Shown one piece after another: positions 56,849 through 64,000 of a DNA stretch of 64,000 nt. Position numbers and translations under genes: made by a program. The stretch is from assembly GCA_963827605.1 (NCBI GenBank), contig CAWHBK010000001.1, positions 868,001-932,000 of the forward strand, written 5' to 3'. The notes beneath the pieces were generated by a model. The model saw only the letters and a program-made list of their open reading frames with translations, was not told the DNA's origin and did no database searches. The stretch is from DSYU01 sp963827605 (lineage in GTDB: Bacteria; Chloroflexota; Anaerolineae; Anaerolineales; Anaerolineaceae). Each line of letters starts with the position of its first letter. Positions within the stretch are counted from its first letter, which is position 1.

Positions 56849-57734
56849 TTGAGCCGACAAAGTTAACCATTTTATCCACCACCACCCCCTGGACGGCTTC
56901 CGCGCAGCGCGCCAGTACCGTGGGTGGCAGGCGCAGCAGTTCGGCATTCGGAATGCGTTTCTCGATCCCCAATACCGCCAGCAGGGCCTGCTCCAGGTCG
57001 GTGGCGATATTCACCTTGCTCACCCCACCCCTTGGCAGATGAATGGCCGCTTGCAGCATTTCCTCCGGCACCCCCGACCCGCCGTGCAGCACCAGGTGCA
57101 CCGGGGTCAGCGCGCGGATTCGCTTGAGCCGTTCCAGGTCCACCTTCGGCTGGCGCACCATATACACTCCGTGCGCCGTCCCCACCGAAACGGCCAGTGC
57201 GTCTACTCCCGTCTCGCGCGTAAAACGTTCGGCTTCATTCGGGTCGGTATACAGCTCCTCGTCGCTTTCGGTTTCCAGGGTATCTGCCGAGAAAATGCGC
57301 CCCAGCTCCGCCTCCACCGACACGCCCCGCGCGTGCGCGTACGCCACCACTTCGCGGGTAATGGCGATATTCTCATCCAATTCCTTGCTGGAAGCGTCGA
57401 TCATCACGGAGGTAAATCCGCTGGCGATTGCCTCCCGGATAATTTCAAATTCCCAGGTATGATCCAAATGCAGCGCCACCGGTACGCTGGGCTTCAGCGC
57501 CTGCACCTGCTCGTAGAATGCCGCGCCAAAATCACCCGGCGTAATCCCCGCCCATTCAAACTCGCGCTGTGAGATCTGCACGATCAGCGGCGAGCGGACC
57601 AGTTCGCCGGCCCGCAGCACCGGCGCGATCATCGGCGTGCAGCGCGGCGAATACGACCCCACCGCGTAGCCAGCCCGCTCGGCCTCGACCAGCAGATCCT
57701 TTAAAGGATGTATATTTTTGACTTGCTTTTCCAT
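56835..57734 (-). CDS. Class II fructose-bisphosphate aldolase family protein
   Basis: 299 aa from ATG 57734. Zinc-dependent aldol cleavage of a ketose phosphate. The metal ligands are in ALHLDHTWEFEIIREAI, SVGTAHGVYMV and LHGGSGVPEEML. The substrate may be fructose-, tagatose- or another ketose-phosphate. It follows the PfkB kinase gene by seven bases, so the pair phosphorylates and cleaves a ketose. An AAGGA site lies within the kinase end. Confidence 0.9.
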   Translation of the reverse strand: MEKQVKNIHPLKDLLVEAERAGYAVGSYSPRCTPMIAPVLRAGELVRSPLIVQISQREFEWAGITPGDFGAAFYEQVQALKPSVPVALHLDHTWEFEIIREAIASGFTSVMIDASSKELDENIAITREVVAYAHARGVSVEAELGRIFSADTLETESDEELYTDPNEAERFTRETGVDALAVSVGTAHGVYMVRQPKVDLERLKRIRALTPVHLVLHGGSGVPEEMLQAAIHLPRGGVSKVNIATDLEQALLAVLGIEKRIPNAELLRLPPTVLARCAEAVQGVVVDKMVNFVGSSNRA

Positions 57735-57741
57735 CTTAATT

Positions 57742-58968
57742 TTATGCTGTTCCTTTCTGAATAAAATCTCTCGGGGACAATGCAGGCCCCGCCCATAAAC
57801 CAGACTCCTCGTCATACGTCCATCCGGGGGCGTCCAGCGTCATCGGCCGCCGCTCCCAACCCGACCGGACCCGCGCCATGGTTTCCTCCCAGGAACGCAG
57901 GCCGCTGAGCGCATCCGCCGCCTCTACGTTGCAGGCGCCCACCGCCACAGCCGCGGTTACCGCCCGGCGCGGCGAATAATCGTGCAGCATCCCGCTGAGA
58001 AAACCGGCAATGGTCGCGTCTCCCGACCCGGTAGTACCCACCATGTTTACCCGGAAGCAGGGCGTCCACAATTCCTGGTTTGCCCACCCTGCCAGGTCAG
58101 ACGGGGCCGCCCGGCCCATGGAATACAGCGCCTCCCGGTTCGCGGTGCGCAGGTACAGGCCGCGATCGCCCAGCTTGATCCCGGCGATCTTCACGCCCAT
58201 GTCGAGCAGCTCCCCGGAAAGAACCGCGAGCAACTCCGGCGTCGCCTGCGCCAGCACGTTGCAGCCCGGCTCCAACTGCGAAAGCCGGTCAAACTCAGCC
58301 CGGTGCAGCGCGTACAGTGTTTCCTCAAAACTGGGCAAGAAAACATCCACATACGGCAGCGCCGCGCGGAATATGCTTCTCCAGTCCGCCTGCCCGCTCT
58401 GCGTGGTCGGGTCCAGGGCCGCCATATCCAGCGATGTGGTTACCCCGGTCGACTTTGCGCGCCGGAACACTTCCACCAGTTCCTTTCCGCCGTCCTGGTA
58501 CATGCGCCGCATGATCGGCGGGTAACCGAAGTGGAACAACCTGGCCCGGGCCACGCTCTTCATATCGATGTCGTCCGCGCAAAATGTCTCGTATACCCCC
58601 GGGCAGTGAAAGAAAAAACGGTCCTTGCCGGGTGGGCTGATCACAATCGTGTACGCGGATGTTTCCCCCGGCGCCACCGCCAACCCGCCCGCCAGTTCAG
58701 GACTGATCTCTTCTACCAGCGCCCGGATGATCCCGCCAAAGAAGTCGTCCCCCACTTTGGCCATCAGCTGCGTGGCGACCCCCAACCGGGCCAGCGCCAA
58801 CCCCGTGTTCGATACCGATCCGCCGGTGGCAAAAATGGCCGGGCCAACCGTAATCAGCCCGCCCGGCCGGAACATCACCTCGAATTTCCCCTCCCCCAGG
58901 GCTTCGAGGCCGGGGAATACATCCACGCAAATCAATCCGCCCGCCACCACCTCAACACTATCCGGCAT
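57742..58968 (-). CDS. PfkB/ribokinase-family sugar kinase
   Basis: 408 aa from ATG 58968; the start lies within the last codons of the isomerase gene (overlap of 11 bases). The substrate-side motif GGSVSNTGLALARLGV and the C-terminal catalytic motif VGTTGSGDATIAGFLSG are PfkB signatures, with the catalytic Asp in the second. The protein is longer than typical members, with an insert around residues 120-145. It most likely phosphorylates a ketose supplied by the isomerase. Confidence 0.9.
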   Translation of the reverse strand: MPDSVEVVAGGLICVDVFPGLEALGEGKFEVMFRPGGLITVGPAIFATGGSVSNTGLALARLGVATQLMAKVGDDFFGGIIRALVEEISPELAGGLAVAPGETSAYTIVISPPGKDRFFFHCPGVYETFCADDIDMKSVARARLFHFGYPPIMRRMYQDGGKELVEVFRRAKSTGVTTSLDMAALDPTTQSGQADWRSIFRAALPYVDVFLPSFEETLYALHRAEFDRLSQLEPGCNVLAQATPELLAVLSGELLDMGVKIAGIKLGDRGLYLRTANREALYSMGRAAPSDLAGWANQELWTPCFRVNMVGTTGSGDATIAGFLSGMLHDYSPRRAVTAAVAVGACNVEAADALSGLRSWEETMARVRSGWERRPMTLDAPGWTYDEESGLWAGPALSPRDFIQKGTA

Positions 58969-59692
58969 ACACTTCGCCTTTTTGCAGTTTATCCCACGCG
59001 CCGTAGTAGCGCGCATAATCGTTGACCAGCAAATACAGCGGCGGCTCATCTTCCACAACGTCGGGGAACCGTCCAATCGGGCCGTGGAAGCGGTTATCCG
59101 CGTGATCGTCGTTCACCAGCGATACTTCCCCAACCAGAATGCGCCCATCCTCGCCCCAAAACTTGTGGTACATCCCCGGCGCCAGGGTGATGCTGTCGCC
59201 GGGCTTTAGCTCCACCACGCCGCCCGCCGGGATGATCTGTTCCACTCCATCCAGCGAAACGCGTACCGGCGACACCTTATCCAAATCTTCATTCGCGGTC
59301 GAATTGTAAAGCTGGATCATCAGCCGCCCGCCGCCGCGGTTGATAATGTCCTCCATCTTCGTCCAGTGAAAATGCATCGGCGTCACCTGGTCCATATTCA
59401 CGATCAGGATCTTTTCCGCGTACAGCTTGCCTTTTCCGGTTTTTAGATTATCCTGCGCGCCGTTGCGCACGGTAAACATAAACAGGCCCGTTTTGGTAAA
59501 ATCGCCCTGTCCAAAATCCGTGATATCCCAACCCAGGCTCACCTGCACAATCTCGGCCGCTTCCAGGCCCTTGCCGCGCCATTCTTCCGGCGACCAATGC
59601 GCAAAAGGCGGCAGGTAAAAACCGCGCTCGCGGATAAAATCATCCGCCGAGCGCATGATCGCATTAATTTCCGATCGTTTCATCGTTTTCAT
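58958..59692 (-). CDS. D-lyxose ketol-isomerase-like sugar isomerase
   Basis: 244 aa from ATG 59692 (GAGG upstream). Cupin-fold, metal-dependent isomerase. Metal ligands are seen in TPMHFHWTKMEDIINRGGG and PGMYHKFWGEDG. Characterised relatives interconvert D-lyxose with D-xylulose and D-mannose with D-fructose. It precedes the kinase and aldolase genes with overlapping frames, so it is the probable first intracellular step of the operon. Confidence 0.85.
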   Translation of the reverse strand: MKTMKRSEINAIMRSADDFIRERGFYLPPFAHWSPEEWRGKGLEAAEIVQVSLGWDITDFGQGDFTKTGLFMFTVRNGAQDNLKTGKGKLYAEKILIVNMDQVTPMHFHWTKMEDIINRGGGRLMIQLYNSTANEDLDKVSPVRVSLDGVEQIIPAGGVVELKPGDSITLAPGMYHKFWGEDGRILVGEVSLVNDDHADNRFHGPIGRFPDVVEDEPPLYLLVNDYARYYGAWDKLQKGEVYAG

Positions 59693-59747
59693 CTTATACA
59701 CCTCGCATTCCTTCTACATGATCGCCCGGCTGTGAAAGTATCCGGCG

Positions 59748-59780
59748 CAACGCATGCAAACCAATGGTTAGCATGCGTTG
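59748..59780. repeat. Intercistronic hairpin between GH172 and isomerase genes
   Basis: CAACGCATGC (59748-59757) pairs exactly with GCATGCGTTG (59771-59780). It lies inside the operon between the glycosidase stop and the isomerase start. It may lower or protect downstream expression. Confidence 0.7.
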
Positions 59781-59787
59781 CCAGATA

Positions 59788-60889
59788 CTAGACGACTTCC
59801 AGTGCATCCATCCCTGGCAGCGTTGGAAAATCGGCGTGGGGTTCTGTCTGGTACCAGAAGGCGGTGGATGCGATATCGTCCTGGCGCGGTAGATAGCGTC
59901 CCTGTCCCTCCAGGGCAGAACGCCACCCCAGGTCCTGGATCGTCACCCGTAAATCCTGCTGGAAGCGGATGGGGTCCATAATATGCCAGCGGTACATGCC
60001 AAAACGCTGCTGGCTGCACGTACAGTCCATCCGGCTTAATCAATTGATGCATCCCCAGGTATGGAGTAGAGTAAGTGCAGTACTGGCCTTTCGGGAATTC
60101 CCAGTCCCATGCGCCGCCAAAGTAATCCTCGGTCCCGGTCCCGCAGATGGTTGGCCATGCGCCGTCACCGTCCAGGTAGAACTTGATTTCCCCCTCGCCC
60201 CACCAGCCGTTATTGGTCACCCCCACCGCCAGGTACGTGCCCACGTAATGCCCCTGCCCGCGCACGCCATCCAGCAGGGTATGCACCTGCTTGGCCGGCA
60301 GCGGGTTATTCCGCCGCCACTGGGCATGCAGGTAGGCGCGCGTCTCGGGCACTTCGGTCAGCGTGTAATCGATCGAATAGTAAAACCCGTGGATTTCATC
60401 CGCGGCCAGGTTTTCCAGCGTCAGGCGCGCGTGTTTGCGGAAGGGCATCTCCCAATAGCTGTTGAACCCGCCGGCCGGGTTCACCGCCACCGGCAGCGAG
60501 TTGACATTGGACCGCTCGCACCAGCCGTTGCAGAAGAAGTCGCCCAGCGGCACTTCAATCGAGGGCGTCTCTTCGCCGTCCCAATAGGCGCGCAGTACCA
60601 ACCGGCGCCAGTTGGTTGGAAAAACGGTGCACCAGATGTGCTGGATCGCGCCCGGTCCATCGATATCTGCCAGGGTAACCGTCTCCCGCCCGCCAATGTG
60701 GATGGACGGCGACACCTTCCAACCCTGGCCCAGTTCGCGCGCCACGACCGCGCCCGTCCCAGCTACTGCGCTGCCGCCCTTGCCTTTTTCACCCGCGAAA
60801 TTCTCCGGGCTAATCGAGCGTGTCTCGGCTTTTGACAGTTCGGCCAGGTTCCCCAGGCCCATCCCCAACCCGTTAAATACCGGTTCCAT
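59788..60889 (-). CDS. GH172 (DUF2961) glycosidase, one extra base
   Basis: About 366 codons. The GH172 family includes alpha-D-arabinofuranosidases and difructose-anhydride-forming enzymes. Typical segments are DIDGPGAIQHIWCTVFPTNW, VEVPLGDFF-like SIEVPLGDFFCNGW, and ICGTGTEDYFGGAWDWEFPK. One extra base near 60022 (after DGLYVQ, before QRFGMYRWHIMD) shifts the last 78 codons. AGGAGG precedes the ATG at 60889. No signal peptide is obvious, so it may act in the cytoplasm. It heads the sugar operon. Confidence 0.88.
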
Positions 60890-61058
60890 CCACTCCTCCT
60901 GAAAAGTATAACGATTGAATTCCAGTCATTATAGCTTGAGATGAAAACCGCGGGCAAGGCCGCGCAAAAACTATTTGTAAAGCAGCTGAAAATTTCCCCC
61001 AGCCTGGAGCGGGCCGCTGAGTAAGGTACAATCGAAGAAGCTTCCTTGAGGAAAAACC

Positions 61059-61853
61059 ATGTTTATCTTCCTATCCAAATTTATCCCTACCTTGGTATAC
61101 CCGATTGGCCTGATCTTTCTGGGTATTCTGCTGGCGCTGATCGTGCGCAACCGGAAACGTCTCCAAACGGCCGTCCTGATCTTCCTTGTGCTGCTGATCC
61201 TGGTTGCCGGGAACCGTTGGGTTTCCTATGCGCTGGCGCGCTCGCTGGAATGGCGCTACCTGCCCTTGCAGCCCGTACCGCAAGCAGATGTAATCGTTGT
61301 CCTCGGGGGTGCAACCGAGTCCCAGCAGTACCCCCGCCCCACGGTTGAAATCAATTCCGCCGGCGACCGGGTTCTGTATGCCGCCGAGTTGTATAAACAG
61401 GGCAAAGCGCCGGTGCTCTTGCTCAGCGGTGGCAATATCTCCTGGTACAATTCCCGCACCACCACCCCCGCCTATGAAATGGCCAGGCTGCTCGAGCTCA
61501 CCGGCGTCCCAGGCGACGCGCTCTGGATGCAGCCAGAATCGCAGAACACGCGCGAAGATGCGTTGTTTTGCAGCCGGATCCTGAAGGAAAAGGGCGTCCG
61601 CCGCGTCTTGCTGGTGACCTCGGCCCAGCATATGCCGCGCTCTGTGGCGCTTTTCAAACACGAGGGCATCGACGTCATTCCCGCTCCGGTCGATTACACC
61701 ATCACGCAGACCGGTTGGGACGGCTTGTTTTCGCCGGATCTAGAAACACTGCTGGTAAACCTGATGCCGAATGTTACCAGCTTGTCTCTGAACAGCAGCA
61801 TTCTGAAAGAGTACCTTGGCATGTGGGTATATCATCTAAGGGGCTGGCTATAA
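61059..61853 (+). CDS. YdcF/ElyC-type DUF218 membrane protein
   Basis: 264 aa. Two N-terminal membrane helices (TLVYPIGLIFLGILLALIV and AVLIFLVLLILVAGN), then the DUF218 domain: QADVIVVLGGATES, APVLLLSGGNISWYNS, ESQNTREDALFCSRIL and VTSAQHMPRSVALFKHEG. This arrangement matches ElyC-like envelope proteins more closely than the shorter paralog at 20302. Function is likely in cell-envelope precursor metabolism, not proven. Confidence 0.87.
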   Translation: MFIFLSKFIPTLVYPIGLIFLGILLALIVRNRKRLQTAVLIFLVLLILVAGNRWVSYALARSLEWRYLPLQPVPQADVIVVLGGATESQQYPRPTVEINSAGDRVLYAAELYKQGKAPVLLLSGGNISWYNSRTTTPAYEMARLLELTGVPGDALWMQPESQNTREDALFCSRILKEKGVRRVLLVTSAQHMPRSVALFKHEGIDVIPAPVDYTITQTGWDGLFSPDLETLLVNLMPNVTSLSLNSSILKEYLGMWVYHLRGWL

Positions 61854-61979
61854 GGGTCCTGTCTGCCGGCATCCCCTACCTGATCAACTGGGACTTCAAC
61901 CGCCGCCAAAAACTGGACGAAATGAAAAGCTAATCCAGCGGCTATCAATCTATCCGCTGGTCCCCATACCCATCCGGGA

Positions 61980-64000
61980 TTATTCCGCGACCCGTTCCCG
62001 CAAGCGCTGCCAGAAGGCTCTTAGCCATAGCGTCAGCCACTCGCGGATAGCCTGCTGCCAGGCGTTGCTGGCCCGGCGCACCCGGGTTTCATCCGGGGAA
62101 TGCGCGCTGTAGGTTGTTTCGCGGTACAGCGAAGTCACCTGGCGCAGCGCCTGGTTGATCCGTTCGTACCCTTGCAGTCGCCCGCTGGTAAATGCCAGGT
62201 ATTCATCCGGGGTCATGCTCGGCGCCGCGCGCAGGCCTGCCCAGGCCAATACCCGGCGCATGCGCCGGTACAGCACGGGTATCGCGATCACCGGCGCCTG
62301 CCGGGTGGTGGAAAACATGCGCAGCAGCAGGAAGGGCATGCTCAACAAAACCAGCCCCGCCACCAGAACCAGCCCGACCAGGTACTGCGCAGCCTCGCCC
62401 TTCGTCCCGCCAATTGGAGCGACCGGTGCGGGCGCCTGCGAATTGTTGGGCGTCTCTTCTGCATAGACAATTGGCGAGCGGCTTACCGTGGGCTCAAACT
62501 CGACCCAACCGTACTCCGGAAAATACACCTCCACCCAGGCATGCGCCGCCGATTCGGGCACCTGGTAGGCTGCCCGCGGCAGGTTGTAATCGCCCATCGC
62601 ATACCCGCTCACCACCCGCGCTGGGACGCCCACCGTCCGCAGCATCACCGCCATAGCCGAAGCATAATGACTGCAAAAACCGCGCTGCGATTCAAATAGG
62701 AAATAATCCACCACGTCGCTTTTCGCGGGGACTTGTTTGACTCCCAGGTCGTATTCGAAATTCTCCCGCAGATAATTTTGCACCGCGATTGCTTTATGGT
62801 ACGGATCATTCTTCCCACTCACCAGGCGTTTGGTCAAAGTGCGCACCCGCTCTGGCAGCGTATCGGGTAATTGAAGGTACACGGCCCGGATTTCCGCCGG
62901 GTATTGCGTGGAAGCCCCAGCCAGCTCGTTTGCGCTTACCTTAGTGGCCTCGGATATCACCTGGTATTTGGAAATCTTGCCTTCCAGGATCTTGCTCTGG
63001 TCCACCTGTGACGGGTGCAGGCTTACCCCCCCGTCGGTTTGGATCGGATCATTTACCGAGAACAGCGCTCCGCCGTGCCGGGCCTCCAGATCAAACTCCT
63101 GCCGCAGAAAGTAGCGTCCCGGAGAAGGTTGTTCCGGCAGTTCGGTCTGCCCGCTGATCTTTTCGGTCAGCCGGGCCGGTTCCCATCCATGTCCGTTGTA
63201 GGCGCCATAAATGCCATTGCGCCAGTAATGGGTGCGCATAATTACCTCGGGCAGGTTCATGGCAATATTCTCTGGAACGGGTGCCGGGTCGCTGGTGCGT
63301 ACCCACATGATCGTCTCATAACCTTGCGAGATGGGCGCGCCAATTTCCCCCAGATTGGGGGTATTGACATAAATATTGGGTTTCGCATCCGGCGCCGGGG
63401 GCGGCGGCTTTACCCCAGAAAACAAGCGGCTGGCGGTATCCGAAGTCTGCTCGTGATAGCGGTCCATCCAGTCCGATATGGCGCGCCAGCCCTCCGGCGT
63501 GCCAAACAGCGGCGCCAGGCGGGCTACCAGAACAATTGCCAGCGCCAATGCAAACGCGCTGCCGCCCCATTCTACCCCTAGCTGCTCAGGATAATCGACC
63601 CGGCGGCGCTGCCAATCCTCGTGCTGCCGGTTGAACGAAGACCGCGCAATCAGCAGCAGCGCGCAAAACAAGAAAACCATATAATTCGACAGCGGCTGCC
63701 GGCTAAGGTGAACATTCATCGCAAATAACAGCGCGATTGGGAGCAGGCCGTTCAAGATTCTCCGCTGGCGGATCATCGTCCACATCAGCCAGATCCCGCA
63801 TAACGCCAGGATCACCCCCAGCAGCAGCAAAAACAACCCCGTGTCCTTGATATTATCTCCGGCGCGCATCGCATCCAACCATCCGGAAACGCGCAGCGAA
63901 AATTCAACCGCGTGCAAGTTCAGATCATTGACCAGATCCCCCGGCGGGGTCGTCAGGATTTTCCCGAGCGGTGGAATAATATTCCCCACCGCCTGAACCG
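61980..64000 (-). CDS. TgpA-like transglutaminase-domain membrane protein (partial)
   Basis: At least 673 codons; the open frame runs off the right edge, so the N-terminus is missing. About three to four N-terminal membrane helices are visible, then a periplasm-facing domain with the transglutaminase core: catalytic Cys in RGFCSHYASAMAVMLR and His in SAAHAWVEVYFPEYGW. The third triad position reads FEPT (Glu instead of the usual Asp). A last membrane helix (YLVGLVLVAGLVLLSMPFLL) and a DUF4129-like C-terminal tail follow. Probable substrate: peptide or protein cross-links at the cell surface. Confidence 0.87.
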   Translation of the reverse strand, partial: VQAVGNIIPPLGKILTTPPGDLVNDLNLHAVEFSLRVSGWLDAMRAGDNIKDTGLFLLLLGVILALCGIWLMWTMIRQRRILNGLLPIALLFAMNVHLSRQPLSNYMVFLFCALLLIARSSFNRQHEDWQRRRVDYPEQLGVEWGGSAFALALAIVLVARLAPLFGTPEGWRAISDWMDRYHEQTSDTASRLFSGVKPPPPAPDAKPNIYVNTPNLGEIGAPISQGYETIMWVRTSDPAPVPENIAMNLPEVIMRTHYWRNGIYGAYNGHGWEPARLTEKISGQTELPEQPSPGRYFLRQEFDLEARHGGALFSVNDPIQTDGGVSLHPSQVDQSKILEGKISKYQVISEATKVSANELAGASTQYPAEIRAVYLQLPDTLPERVRTLTKRLVSGKNDPYHKAIAVQNYLRENFEYDLGVKQVPAKSDVVDYFLFESQRGFCSHYASAMAVMLRTVGVPARVVSGYAMGDYNLPRAAYQVPESAAHAWVEVYFPEYGWVEFEPTVSRSPIVYAEETPNNSQAPAPVAPIGGTKGEAAQYLVGLVLVAGLVLLSMPFLLLRMFSTTRQAPVIAIPVLYRRMRRVLAWAGLRAAPSMTPDEYLAFTSGRLQGYERINQALRQVTSLYRETTYSAHSPDETRVRRASNAWQQAIREWLTLWLRAFWQRLRERVAE

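Noticed and set aside
1..64000. CRISPR arrays, tRNA or rRNA genes
   Set aside because: No regularly spaced repeats, no CCA-type or T-arm-like clusters and no conserved rRNA segments were noticed on reading; a dedicated scan was not possible.

Overview
The window looks like a chromosomal segment of a Chloroflexota bacterium, most likely Anaerolineae-like. This is inferred from gene content, not from a database search. The pointers are a T-box-controlled ileS of the HHGWG/HKSWGN type, a class I lysyl-tRNA synthetase, GH31, GH13 and GH172 glycosidases, TPR and GT-C membrane proteins, and GC-rich codon use. I found no rRNA, tRNA or CRISPR array. Both ends cut a gene: an L-threonine aldolase on the left and a TgpA-like transglutaminase membrane protein on the right.

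Region 1 (1-20 kb) is mostly on the minus strand. It holds threonine aldolase, rluD-lspA, a DUF123 protein, an alpha/beta hydrolase (plus strand), ileS behind an Ile-specific T-box leader, pyrimidine-nucleoside phosphorylase, and the conserved rpmH-rnpA-yidD-yidC-jag cluster, which is interrupted by a PQQ-propeller lipoprotein. Two TrkA-type K+ gating proteins, tatA, L-lactate dehydrogenase, mtaB, a lipoprotein and a TPR protein follow.

Region 2 (20-34 kb) carries cspA, a YdcF protein, a MalY/PatB lyase, a methyltransferase, proC, an SDR enzyme, a DUF6159 membrane protein and comM, then an accessory zone. Immediately at the comM stop codon sits a compact 573-bp unit: one GxxExxY (PD-(D/E)XK-like) gene flanked by 41-nt inverted repeats that match at 40 of 41 positions. 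Two AT-rich cargo genes follow, each trailed by a degraded fragment of comM. The zone ends at lysS and a pirin gene.

Region 3 (34-55 kb) holds an MFS transporter-GH31 alpha-glycosidase pair, an HD protein, a 4Fe-4S protein with a response regulator, a MoaD/TPR pair, an anchored HNH-type nuclease, a secreted GH13 amylase with a C-terminal FN3 domain, a GT-C transferase, pentapeptide, GHMP kinase, CRP-histidine kinase and several small enzyme genes.

Region 4 (55-64 kb) is a minus-strand carbohydrate operon: GH172 glycosidase, D-lyxose/mannose isomerase-like protein, PfkB kinase, class II aldolase and a DUF4432 epimerase-like protein, apparently continuing into a NYN-domain protein. It reads as a route that liberates a sugar, isomerises it to a ketose, phosphorylates it and cleaves it.

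A striking technical feature is that about 40 reading-frame breaks lie left of about 28.3 kb and only three to its right. Nearly all are explained by one extra base. Intact duplicate pieces of comM confirm the extra bases in three places. Sequencing or assembly insertion error is the most likely cause, so the broken genes are annotated here as single genes spanning the breaks.
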